DNA from: Chloroflexota bacterium | Lineage (GTDB): Bacteria; Chloroflexota; Limnocylindria; Limnocylindrales; CSP1-4 | Direction: 5' to 3' | NCBI GenBank assembly: GCA_004297395.1 | Contig: SCUO01000064.1 | Coordinates: forward strand, 1-64,000 | DNA: 64,000 bases | In this document: piece after piece, positions 19,179 through 27,292 of the stretch | Numbering within the stretch: position 1 is the stretch's first letter | Layout: each line of letters begins with the position of its first letter | Translations under genes and position numbers: made by a program | Notes under the pieces: generated by a model | Told to the model about the DNA's origin: nothing | Database searches by the model: none | The model's input: the letters and a program-made list of their open reading frames with translations, nothing else

Positions 19179-19996
19179 CCCTGGCGGGCAACCTGGCAAC
19201 CCCGGGGGTCGGGCAGGGGAGCCTGCCCGTGCCCGCGGCTCGGGAGCGGCCGATCCGTCCGGTCCCCGGCCCGATTCGCTTCGCCCGCTACGCCTACGGT
19301 CCCAACCGCCTCGGCTACTGCGGTCCCGAGGAGGTTCAGGAGCTCTTCGAGCAGGCGACCGGCGGCGCCGAGGACGCGGCCCTCCGGGCCCTGGCTCGCC
19401 AGTTCGAGGGTGCCTACCCGTACCTCGAGCTGATCGCCCGCTCGAACGACATCGCGGACCCGCTCGACGGCCGGGTCGTCGAGGCCTACTGGCTGGGCAA
19501 CCGCCTCCTCGACCGCGTCGGGCCGGGCCGGCTCGGCCCGTCGCTCGAGCGCCGGTTCAAGCCGCGCCTCCGCGGTGACGGCTGGCACTGGCTGGCGACC
19601 AAGCCCGAGGCCGGCGCCGTGCCGGTCCACGCCTTCCACGTGCTCGACGTGTTCCCACGCCTCGGCCTCATGCGAACGGGCGCCACGGATCGCGCCCTCG
19701 AGGTCATGGATTCGTGCCGCATCCGCTGGGGACGGGTCCTCGAACGCGATGGCGACTGGCTGGTCGTGTCGGCCGTGCCCCTCGAGATGGTCGAGGCGAA
19801 GATCCGGCTCGCCGCGCCGCGGGTCGAGCGGATCCGGGGCTGGATCGACGGCGCCGGCTTCGTCGACGATGTCGAGCCCGGCGACGTCGTCTCGATCCAT
19901 TGGGACTGGGCCTGCGAGCGCCTGGACCGGGCCATGCTGGCCGCCCTCCGGTCGTGGACCGACCGCGAGCTCGAGATCGCCAACCTGACGATGTAG
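19175..19996 (+). CDS. DUF6390-like conserved protein, overlapping the EamA gene
   Basis: FARYAYGPNRLGYCGPEEVQELFEQAT...; family recalled from hydrogenase-associated proteins, not searched. Confidence 0.55.
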   Translation: MTLAGNLATPGVGQGSLPVPAARERPIRPVPGPIRFARYAYGPNRLGYCGPEEVQELFEQATGGAEDAALRALARQFEGAYPYLELIARSNDIADPLDGRVVEAYWLGNRLLDRVGPGRLGPSLERRFKPRLRGDGWHWLATKPEAGAVPVHAFHVLDVFPRLGLMRTGATDRALEVMDSCRIRWGRVLERDGDWLVVSAVPLEMVEAKIRLAAPRVERIRGWIDGAGFVDDVEPGDVVSIHWDWACERLDRAMLAALRSWTDRELEIANLTM

Positions 19997-20135
19997 GAGC
20001 CCTGGGCGCGTCGCCGGCGCCCCGGCCTCCTGGGTCGCCCCGCGTCGGGCCTCGGCCCCGACCGACAGCCCCGGACCGGGCCGACCGGCCCATCCGGCCC
20101 GGGCCGGTAGGACCGCGGAACGGGACCCTCGGCAC

Positions 20136-20155
20136 GTATGCGCACGTGCGCATAC
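20136..20155. promoter_or_regulatory. 20-bp perfect palindrome gtatgcgcacgtgcgcatac, putative ArsR operator
   Basis: Self-reverse-complementary; 16 bp upstream of the arsR start. Confidence 0.75.
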
Positions 20156-20171
20156 CGCGCACGATCCGGGC

Positions 20172-20516
20172 ATGGATGAGATCACGATGCTGCAGGCCGA
20201 GGTCCTCAAGGTCCTCGCCAGCCCGCGCCGGCTGGAGATCCTGCACGTCCTCGCCGACGGTCCCATGGAGGTCGGGCGGCTTGCCGTCGCCCTCGGGGCC
20301 AGCCAGCCGAACGTCTCCCAGCACCTCGCGGTGATGCGTTCGGCCGGCATGGTCGAGGCCGAGCGCGATGGGCGCGAGATCCGCTACCGCCTCGTCGACC
20401 CCGAGGTGCTCACCGCCTGCGCCGTCATGCGGGGCGTCCTCGAGCGCCGGGTCGATCGCCTGGCCCGGGCCGCCGACGCCGCCCGGATGTCCGACCTGCT
20501 GACCCCGGTCAGCTGA
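20172..20516 (+). CDS. ArsR-family transcriptional regulator
   Basis: LASPRRLEILHVLADGPMEVGRLAVALGASQPNVSQHLAVMRSAGMVEAERDGREIRYRL. Confidence 0.9.
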   Translation: MDEITMLQAEVLKVLASPRRLEILHVLADGPMEVGRLAVALGASQPNVSQHLAVMRSAGMVEAERDGREIRYRLVDPEVLTACAVMRGVLERRVDRLARAADAARMSDLLTPVS

Positions 20517-20542
20517 AGCCAGTCCCGGAAGGAACACCACCC

Positions 20543-20956
20543 ATGGACGAACCGATCAACCTGGTCCTCTTCTCGGGGACCGACGACAAGCTCCAGGCCG
20601 CGGCCGTGCTCACCGCCGGGGCCGCCGCGCTCGGCAAGCCCGTGAACCTCTTCCTCCAGTACTGGGCCCTCGATGCCTTCCGCCGCGAGCGGATCGATCG
20701 CGATCACGGCCTCGCCCCCGAGGCGGGCGCCGAGGGACGCGGGCACGTTGAGGCTCTCAGGATCGCCGGCCAGGCCAGCTGGGCGGAGACCCTCCGCCAG
20801 GCCAAGGACCTCGGCGCGGTCGACATCCAGGCCTGCTCCCTGTCGATGGACCTCCTCGGCCTCGAGGAGTCCGACCTCGACCCGCTCGTCGACGGTGTGG
20901 AGGGCGTGACCGCGTTCTACCTCAACGCCGGCGAGGGCCAGGTCGTCTTCATCTAG
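20543..20956 (+). CDS. DsrE/DsrF-like sulfurtransferase-family protein
   Basis: NLVLFSGTDDKLQAAAVLTAGAAALGKPVNLFLQYWALDAF...ACSLSMDLLGL. Confidence 0.8.
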   Translation: MDEPINLVLFSGTDDKLQAAAVLTAGAAALGKPVNLFLQYWALDAFRRERIDRDHGLAPEAGAEGRGHVEALRIAGQASWAETLRQAKDLGAVDIQACSLSMDLLGLEESDLDPLVDGVEGVTAFYLNAGEGQVVFI

Positions 20957-21023
20957 TCGCATGACCGATCGGGCGTCGATCGAGATCGATCGACCGGCGC
21001 CGGTCGGGGAAGGAGCCAACACC

Positions 21024-21287
21024 ATGGATACCCTCGAGACCACCGCCCCACCCGCCGACGCCACGGTCGGCGCCACCGTCGACGCCCGCGGGCTGTCGTG
21101 CCCGATGCCGATCGTCAAGACGGCCCAGGCCATCAAGACGGTCGCCTCCGGCGCCCTCGTCGAGGTCCTCGCCACCGATCCCGGGTCCACCAAGGACTTC
21201 ACGGCCTGGTGCCGCTCGACGGGCAACGAGCTCGTGGAGCAGTCGGCCGACGGGGCCGTCTACCGCTTCGTCATCCGCCGGAAGTGA
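21024..21287 (+). CDS. tusA: TusA-family sulfur carrier
   Basis: VDARGLSCPMPIVKTAQAIKTVASGALVEVLATDPGSTKDFTAW. Confidence 0.9.
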   Translation: MDTLETTAPPADATVGATVDARGLSCPMPIVKTAQAIKTVASGALVEVLATDPGSTKDFTAWCRSTGNELVEQSADGAVYRFVIRRK

Positions 21288-21298
21288 GGCACGAACCG

Positions 21299-21883
21299 AT
21301 GACCATCCTTGCCGATCGACCCGCCGGGACGCAGCCCCTCGACGCCATCGCCGACGCCATCGCGGCCGCGCAGCCCAAGCCGGCCGCCGCGCCCGAGGAT
21401 GAGGTCAAGAACCGCGACCTCGTCCTGATCTGGTACAGCGGCGACCTCGAGAAGAGCTGGGCCTCGCTGATCCTGGCCACCACCGCCGCCGCCAGCGGCG
21501 TCAACACCAAGGTCTTCATCACCTTCTGGGGCCTCCAGGCCTTCGTCAAGGACTCGAAGCGCATCACCGGCGAGACGTGGATGCAGAAGATGCTGTCGTT
21601 CATGCAGCGCCCCGGCATGAGCCACCGCAAGCTCTCGAAGATGAACTTCCTCGGGATGGGCCCCTGGATGATGGGCGTCCTCGCCAAGAAGTACGGCGTC
21701 GCCAAGCCGCCGGAGCTGCTCGAGGCGGCCCAGGCCCTGGGCGTCGAGTTCATGCCCTGCCAGATGACGATGGACATGTTCGGCCTCAAGCGCGAGGACA
21801 TGATCGACGGGCTCAGCGAGCCCGTTGGTGCCGCCACCGTCATCGATCTCCTCAACAACGGCGCCGCGTCGCTGTTCATCTGA
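21299..21883 (+). CDS. DsrE2-type DsrE/F-like protein
   Basis: LVLIWYSGDLEKSWASLILATTAAASGVNTKVFITFWGLQAF...MPCQMTMDMFGLKREDM. Confidence 0.85.
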   Translation: MTILADRPAGTQPLDAIADAIAAAQPKPAAAPEDEVKNRDLVLIWYSGDLEKSWASLILATTAAASGVNTKVFITFWGLQAFVKDSKRITGETWMQKMLSFMQRPGMSHRKLSKMNFLGMGPWMMGVLAKKYGVAKPPELLEAAQALGVEFMPCQMTMDMFGLKREDMIDGLSEPVGAATVIDLLNNGAASLFI

Positions 21884-21939
21884 CCCGCCACGCAACGACG
21901 GGCCGCCGCGTCCCAGGTGACCCGGGAAGGGACAATCCG

Positions 21940-22185
21940 ATGCTCGAGACCACACCCACCATCAACCGGACCATCGATGCCCGCGGGAGCTTCTGCCCCG
22001 GCCCCCTGATGGAGCTCATTCGCGGGATCCGCGAGGCCCAGGTCGGCGACGTCCTGGCGGTCCTGTCGTCCGACAAGGGCTCCAAGGTGGACATCCCCAA
22101 GTGGATCGAGAAGGCCGGCCATCGGCTCATCGCCGTCGAGACCCTCGAGGGCCACGACCGGATCCTGGTCGAGAAGGCCCGGTAG
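21940..22185 (+). CDS. tusA: Second TusA-family sulfur carrier
   Basis: TIDARGSFCPGPLMELIRGIREAQVGDVLAVLSSDKGSKVDIPKWIEKAGH. Confidence 0.9.
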   Translation: MLETTPTINRTIDARGSFCPGPLMELIRGIREAQVGDVLAVLSSDKGSKVDIPKWIEKAGHRLIAVETLEGHDRILVEKAR

Positions 22186-22189
22186 CCCA

Positions 22190-23347
22190 ATGGACCGGAT
22201 TCTCGTCCTCGGTGGCGGGGTGGGCGGCACGCTGACCGCGAACCTCCTCGCCCGCCGACTCAAGAAGCGCATCGACGCCGGCGACGTCGACCTCGCCGTC
22301 GTGGACGCCAGCGGCGCCCACGTCTACCAGCCCGGCTTCATGTACATCGCCATGGGTGGCGAGCGGGCCGAGAAGCTCGAGAAGCGCGAGCGAGCGCTCC
22401 TCGACAAGCGGATCCGGCTCATCATCGGGACCGTCAACCACGTCGACGAAGCCGCCGGGGCGGTCTCCCTGACCGACGGCACGGTCCTGCCTTACGACCA
22501 CCTCGTCCTGGCCACCGGGGCCCGCATCCTGCCCGAGGCGATCGAGCACTTCGAGACCGAGGCCCATCACTTCTACACGGCCGCCGCGGCCCTGAAGCTG
22601 CGCCTGGCGCTCGATGCCTTCACCGGCGGCAAGATCGTGGTCGGCATCGCCTCGATGCCCTACAAGTGCCCACCGGCGCCGCTCGAGGTCTCCTTCCTCA
22701 TCGAATCGGAGCTCCGCGAGCGGGGTCTTCGCGACAAGGCCGAGGTCCACTTCTGTTCGCCGATCAGCCGCGCCTTCACGATCGAATCGGTCAGCGAGAT
22801 GGCGACCCCGATCCTCGAGGAAAAGGGCATCGAGCTCCACACGTTCTTCAACGTCGAGGCCATCGACCCCGAGCGGAAGCTGGTCCTGTCGCTCGAGGGC
22901 GAGGAGCTGCCGTACGACCTCCTCGTCCTGGTGCCGCCGCACAAGGGCCAGCAGTTCCTCATCGACTCCGGGCTCGCCCCGGCGCCGGGCGGCTGGCTCC
23001 CGACCGACCGCCACACGCTTCGCGTCGGCGGCCGCGAGAACGTCTACGCCCTGGGTGACGCCACGGACCTGCCGCTCTCGAAGGCCGGCTCCACGGCCCA
23101 CTTCGAGGCGCCGGTCGTCGTCGAGGGGATCGTGGCCGCGGTCGAGCGCCGCGTCGCCAAGGGAAAGCACGCCCGCTACGAGGGCAACGTCATGTGCTTC
23201 TTCGAGATCGGCGACGGCAAGGGCACCCTCCTCCGCTTCGACTACGACCATCCGCCCAAGCCGCCCAAGCCGAGCGCGCTCTGGCACCTCGGGAAGATCG
23301 TCTTCAACAAGACCTACTTCCACACCGTGCCGAAGGGCCGCGTCTGA
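22190..23347 (+). CDS. Sulfide:quinone oxidoreductase-like FAD-dependent oxidoreductase
   Basis: ILVLGGGVGGTLTANLLAR, YDHLVLATGARI, MPYKCPPAPLEVSFL, VYALGDATDLPLSKAGSTAHFEA. Confidence 0.85.
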   Translation: MDRILVLGGGVGGTLTANLLARRLKKRIDAGDVDLAVVDASGAHVYQPGFMYIAMGGERAEKLEKRERALLDKRIRLIIGTVNHVDEAAGAVSLTDGTVLPYDHLVLATGARILPEAIEHFETEAHHFYTAAAALKLRLALDAFTGGKIVVGIASMPYKCPPAPLEVSFLIESELRERGLRDKAEVHFCSPISRAFTIESVSEMATPILEEKGIELHTFFNVEAIDPERKLVLSLEGEELPYDLLVLVPPHKGQQFLIDSGLAPAPGGWLPTDRHTLRVGGRENVYALGDATDLPLSKAGSTAHFEAPVVVEGIVAAVERRVAKGKHARYEGNVMCFFEIGDGKGTLLRFDYDHPPKPPKPSALWHLGKIVFNKTYFHTVPKGRV

Positions 23348-23442
23348 TCCCTGGCTGGGCGGTGCCTGCCTGACGGCTCATTCCGAGCGCGCCCGTTCGG
23401 GCCACCACCGCGGCCACGCCAACGCCGCTCCCTACGCGGCAA

Positions 23443-23480
23443 GGACAGCGCTCCGGGTCCCTTCCCCCGGGGCGCTGTCC
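23443..23480 (+). terminator. Putative terminator after the sulfur cluster
   Basis: 15-bp arms ggacagcgctccggg / cccggggcgctgtcc (one T-G wobble), 8-nt loop, then pyrimidine-rich gcttgttcttcgcttcgc. Confidence 0.65.
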
Positions 23481-23540
23481 GCTTGTTCTTCGCTTCGCTT
23501 CGCCCTCCGTTCCGCTCCGCCGCGCCCCGGTCCGCTCCGC

Positions 23541-23658
23541 CCCGCCCGGCTTGGAAGCCGGCCCCACCGGACCCTTGCCCCGCCCGGCTTGGAAGCCGGC
23601 CCCGCCGGACCCTTGCCCCGCCCGGCTTGGAAGCCGGCCCCGCCGGACCGTTTGCACC
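23541..23658. repeat. Three tandem ~38-bp repeats, each carrying ccggcttggaagccgg
   Basis: cccggcttggaagccggcccc at 23545, 23583 and 23621 (period 38). Confidence 0.9.
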
Positions 23659-23879
23659 GCGCCTCGGCCCTCGCCCCCCCACATTTCGGTCGTCCGTCGA
23701 AGCTGGGCCCGCCGCTCGGCGCGGCGACGCGGTTCGAGCGTCGATCGTCCGATCCTTCGGTCGACCGGCGGCCGAACCCGGGCATCGGTTGGATTGGGGC
23801 AGCCTGCTTCGTCGGATGACCGGAATCCCGGTCACTCGCAGGTGATTGGCAGGGAAGTGCCGGCGCCTACCCTGCGGCC

Positions 23880-24530
23880 GTGCCCATCCGCGAGTCAGCC
23901 TCCGAACGTGGTGCCCGGCGAGGTCGCCACCTCCGGACCAGGACCTCGTCCGAGCTCGATGATGCCCGGCGACGGGCCGGGCTCAGCTTCCGCGAGCTGG
24001 CACGACGCCTCGGCGTCAGCGTCGACAAGGTTCAGCGGGCGCTCCGCGGCGAGCCAGGAGCCCTGACGATCGACTTCGCCGCCCGTTTGGCGGCCGTTCT
24101 CGGCCAGCAGCTGAGCGTCGGGCTGTACCCGGACGGAGACCCGGTTCGGGACCGCGCGCACCGCGCTTTGCTTGCTCGGCTGCGCACAAGGTTGGGTCCG
24201 GGAATGCGGTGGCGAACGGAGGTCCCGATCCCGATCGCCGGTGACCAGCGCAGTGGCAACGCCCTCATCGAGGCCGATGGCTTCAGCGCCCTGGTCGAGG
24301 CCGAGACGCACCTCCACGACATCCAGGCGCTCGAGCGCTCGATCGCCGGCAAGCAGCGCGACCTCGGTGCGAGCCGGGTCGTGCTGATCGTGTCGGACAC
24401 GCGGCACAACCGCGAGGTGATCCGCGACGTCGTGGAGCTTCGGCGGCGGTTCCCGGTCGGCACCCGGGCATGCCTGGCCGCCCTGGGCCGCGGGCGGGAT
24501 CCCGGCGGCGATGCGCTCGTGATCCTGTGA
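23880..24530 (+). CDS. XRE-type HTH protein with C-terminal domain of unknown function (possibly PD-(D/E)XK-like)
   Basis: SELDDARRRAGLSFRELARRLGVSVDKVQRALRGEPGALTIDFAARLAAVLG; C-terminal ALVEAETHLHDIQALERSIAGKQRDLGASRVVLIVSDT; GTG start. Confidence 0.7.
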   Translation: MPIRESASERGARRGRHLRTRTSSELDDARRRAGLSFRELARRLGVSVDKVQRALRGEPGALTIDFAARLAAVLGQQLSVGLYPDGDPVRDRAHRALLARLRTRLGPGMRWRTEVPIPIAGDQRSGNALIEADGFSALVEAETHLHDIQALERSIAGKQRDLGASRVVLIVSDTRHNREVIRDVVELRRRFPVGTRACLAALGRGRDPGGDALVIL

Positions 24531-24611
24531 CCATGTGTCGCACCGTCCGACATCCCGTGGCGATGCGCTGGCGATCCTGTGACCGTCGTCTCGCCACCTA
24601 CAATCCGAGCG

Positions 24612-25958
24612 ATGTCCTCCCACGTCTTCCGGCGTTCGCTCGATCCCGGGCTGCCCGTCGCGGTGCGAGCCGAGGGCAGCACGATCTGGGATGCCGAGGG
24701 CAAGGCCTACCTCGACGCGGCAGGTGGCGCGATCGTCGTCAATGTCGGCCACGGCCGGCACTCGATCGCCGAGGTCATGGCGACCCAGGCCGGTCGCCTG
24801 GCGTACGCCCACGGCAGCGCATTCACCACCGAGCCCCTCGAGGCCTACGCCGAGGCGATCGCGCCCCACCTCCCGCTCGACGACCCGCGGCTCTACCCGG
24901 TCAGCGGCGGCTCCGAGGCGATCGAGACCGCGCTCAAGCTGACCCGGGCCTGGCACCTGGCCCGGGGCGAGAAGGACCGCTGGATCGTCATCGCCCGGTG
25001 GGGGAGCTACCACGGCAACTCCCTCGGCGCCCTTGACCTCTCCGGCCGCAAGCCCCTGCGCCGCCCGTACGAGGGCTGGCTGGGGCGGTTCCGACATGTC
25101 AGCGCCGCCTACCCGTACCGGGCCGGCGATCCCGGCGCCAATGCCCTGGCCACCGCGGAGGAGCTGGCCGAGGAGCTCGAACGCGCCATCGCCACGGCCG
25201 GTCCCGGCACCGTCGCCGCATTCGTCGCGGAACCCATCGTCGGTGCCACGCTGGCCGCCGCGGTGCCGCCGGACGGCTACTGGCCGGCGGTCGCCGAGGT
25301 CTGTCGCCGTCATGGCGTCCTGCTCATCGCCGACGAGGTCATGACCGGATTCGGCCGGACCGGGCGCTGGTTCGGTGTCGACCACTGGGGGACCCGCCCG
25401 GACATCCTCGTCGCGGCCAAGGGCGCGACATCGGGCTATTGGCCGTTCGGGTTCGCGGCCGTCTCCGGCGCCGTCCACGACGCGATCATCGCGGCGGGCG
25501 GCTTCGTCCACGGCTTCACCTTCTCGCACCACGCCATCGGTGCGGCCGTGGCCGGCGAGGTCCTCCGGATCATCGAGGCCGAAGACCTCGTGGCCGCCAG
25601 CGTGGCCAGGGGCGAGCGCCTCCACGACCGGCTGTGGGAGCGCCTGGCCGCCAGTCCCCACGTCGGCGAGGTCCGGGGCCGGGGCCTGATGGTCGGGCTG
25701 GAGCTGGTCGCCGATCGCGAGACCCGCGAGCCATTCCCCCGAGCGGCCAGGGTCACCGAGGCTGTCGTCCGGGCGGCGAAATCGAGGGGCGTGCTGGTCT
25801 ACTCGGGCACCGGCCTGGCCGACGGCACGGATGGCGATTCGATCCTCCTCGGCCCGCCGTTCGTCGTGACCGACGCCGAGATCGACCAGATCGTCGAAGT
25901 CCTGGGCCACGCGGTCGAGTCGTCGACGTCCGCCGCGGTCGCCGCTGCTCGGCAGTGA
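24612..25958 (+). CDS. Class III (PLP-dependent) aminotransferase
   Basis: YPVSGGSEAIETALKLTRAWH, VAEPIVGATLAAAVPPDGYWP, LIADEVMTGFGRTGRWFG, AAKGATSGYWPFG. Confidence 0.93.
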   Translation: MSSHVFRRSLDPGLPVAVRAEGSTIWDAEGKAYLDAAGGAIVVNVGHGRHSIAEVMATQAGRLAYAHGSAFTTEPLEAYAEAIAPHLPLDDPRLYPVSGGSEAIETALKLTRAWHLARGEKDRWIVIARWGSYHGNSLGALDLSGRKPLRRPYEGWLGRFRHVSAAYPYRAGDPGANALATAEELAEELERAIATAGPGTVAAFVAEPIVGATLAAAVPPDGYWPAVAEVCRRHGVLLIADEVMTGFGRTGRWFGVDHWGTRPDILVAAKGATSGYWPFGFAAVSGAVHDAIIAAGGFVHGFTFSHHAIGAAVAGEVLRIIEAEDLVAASVARGERLHDRLWERLAASPHVGEVRGRGLMVGLELVADRETREPFPRAARVTEAVVRAAKSRGVLVYSGTGLADGTDGDSILLGPPFVVTDAEIDQIVEVLGHAVESSTSAAVAAARQ

Positions 25959-26008
25959 CAGCGAGCGCACCCTGACCTCGGACGAGCAGTGACCGCGGGC
26001 GCGCGACC

Positions 26009-26689
26009 GTGACCTCGGGTGTGGCCGGCCCGGCGGGCCGCAACGCCATCCGGGCGGTGGTCTTCGACGTCGGCGAGACGCTCGTCGACGAGACCCGGCC
26101 GTGGGGCGAGTGGGCTGACTGGCTGGGTATCCCCAGGCTGACGATGTTCGCCGTCCTCGGCGGGATGATCGAGCGCGGCGAGGAGCACCGCCGGGCCGCC
26201 GAGCTCCTCCGGCCCGGCGTCGACCTGCGGGCCGAGAGCGCCCGCCGCCGAGAGGCGATGGGCACGTCGTGGATGGAGGCGGATGACCTCTACCGTGACG
26301 CGGTGCCGGCCCTCCGCGCGCTGCGGGCTGCGGGCTATCGGGTGGGTGTCGCGGGCAACCAGCCTGTCGAGACCGAACGGGTCATTGCCGGCCTGGGCCT
26401 GGAGCTCGATCTCGTAGCCAGCTCGGCCGGGCTCGGCGTCTCGAAGCCCGACCCGGCGTTCTTCAGGCGGATCGCCGAGGCCCTCGACCTCGCGCCATTG
26501 GCGATTGCCTACGTCGGCGATCGGGTCGACAACGACGTTCGGCCCGCGGCCGCGGCCGGGATGCGGGCGATCTTCATCCGTCGCGGCCCATGGGCCCATC
26601 TCCAGGCGAGGGACGGGTCGCCGGCCGAGGCGGCCGCCACGATCGATTCGCTGCTCGAGCTGCCCGAGGTCCTCGCCGGGCTCAGCTGA
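26009..26689 (+). CDS. HAD-family hydrolase
   Basis: AVVFDVGETLVDETRPW, VGVAGNQPVE, GVSKPDPAFFRRIAEAL, AYVGDRVDNDVRPAAAAGM. Confidence 0.9.
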   Translation: MTSGVAGPAGRNAIRAVVFDVGETLVDETRPWGEWADWLGIPRLTMFAVLGGMIERGEEHRRAAELLRPGVDLRAESARRREAMGTSWMEADDLYRDAVPALRALRAAGYRVGVAGNQPVETERVIAGLGLELDLVASSAGLGVSKPDPAFFRRIAEALDLAPLAIAYVGDRVDNDVRPAAAAGMRAIFIRRGPWAHLQARDGSPAEAAATIDSLLELPEVLAGLS

Positions 26690-26732
26690 GCGACGAGCGT
26701 CGGATCCGCCGCGCTGTGAGAGGCCCGGTCCC

Positions 26733-27269
26733 TCAGCCGCGACCGCCGCGCAGCAGCAGCAACAGCCCCAGGACGACGAGCAGCGCGGGCAGGACGTAGG
26801 CGCCGACGTCCGGGACCGCGATCTCGGTCGATGCCAGGAGCACGAGCGCGCCGCCGGCCAGCGCCTGCCAGCCCCAGCCGCCGCGACCGGCGGCCCGGAC
26901 GAAGGCGATGAACAGCAGCGCGATCCCGAAGGCGAGCGTGCCCCAGCCGGCTCCCAGATCGGTCTGGCTCGCGGCCTCGATCGTGCCCGGCAGCGCGGCC
27001 GCGGTCAGGAACGCCCCGAAGTACAGGGCCACCGTCCCGCGGCGGACGACCCAGGCCAGGAGTGACGCCAGTCCCGCCGCCAGGACGGCGATGTTGCCGA
27101 GGTCGCCGTAGACCGAGTTCTCGAGGATGAGCAGCGCCCCGAAGACGACGAGGAACACGCCGATCCAGCTGAGGCGCGGCCGCCGGGCGTCCTCCTCGCC
27201 CCACTGCCAGCCATAGACGCGGACGGTCGGCCCGCTCACCGGCGTCGAACCCCGGTCATCCATCGTCAT
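26733..27269 (-). CDS. Small multi-pass membrane protein, unknown function
   Basis: Several hydrophobic helices (WIGVFLVVFGALLILENSVYG; YVLPALLVVLGLLLLLRGG). Confidence 0.65.
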   Translation of the reverse strand: MTMDDRGSTPVSGPTVRVYGWQWGEEDARRPRLSWIGVFLVVFGALLILENSVYGDLGNIAVLAAGLASLLAWVVRRGTVALYFGAFLTAAALPGTIEAASQTDLGAGWGTLAFGIALLFIAFVRAAGRGGWGWQALAGGALVLLASTEIAVPDVGAYVLPALLVVLGLLLLLRGGRG

Positions 27270-27292
27270 GCCCCGGCCCTCCACTCCCTCCG

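Noticed and set aside
23541-23658. CRISPR-like array
   Set aside because: Repeats are directly tandem with no unique spacers and no cas genes nearby.
23895-25970. 691-aa minus-strand ORF
   Set aside because: Antisense to the XRE and aminotransferase genes, which have clear motifs.
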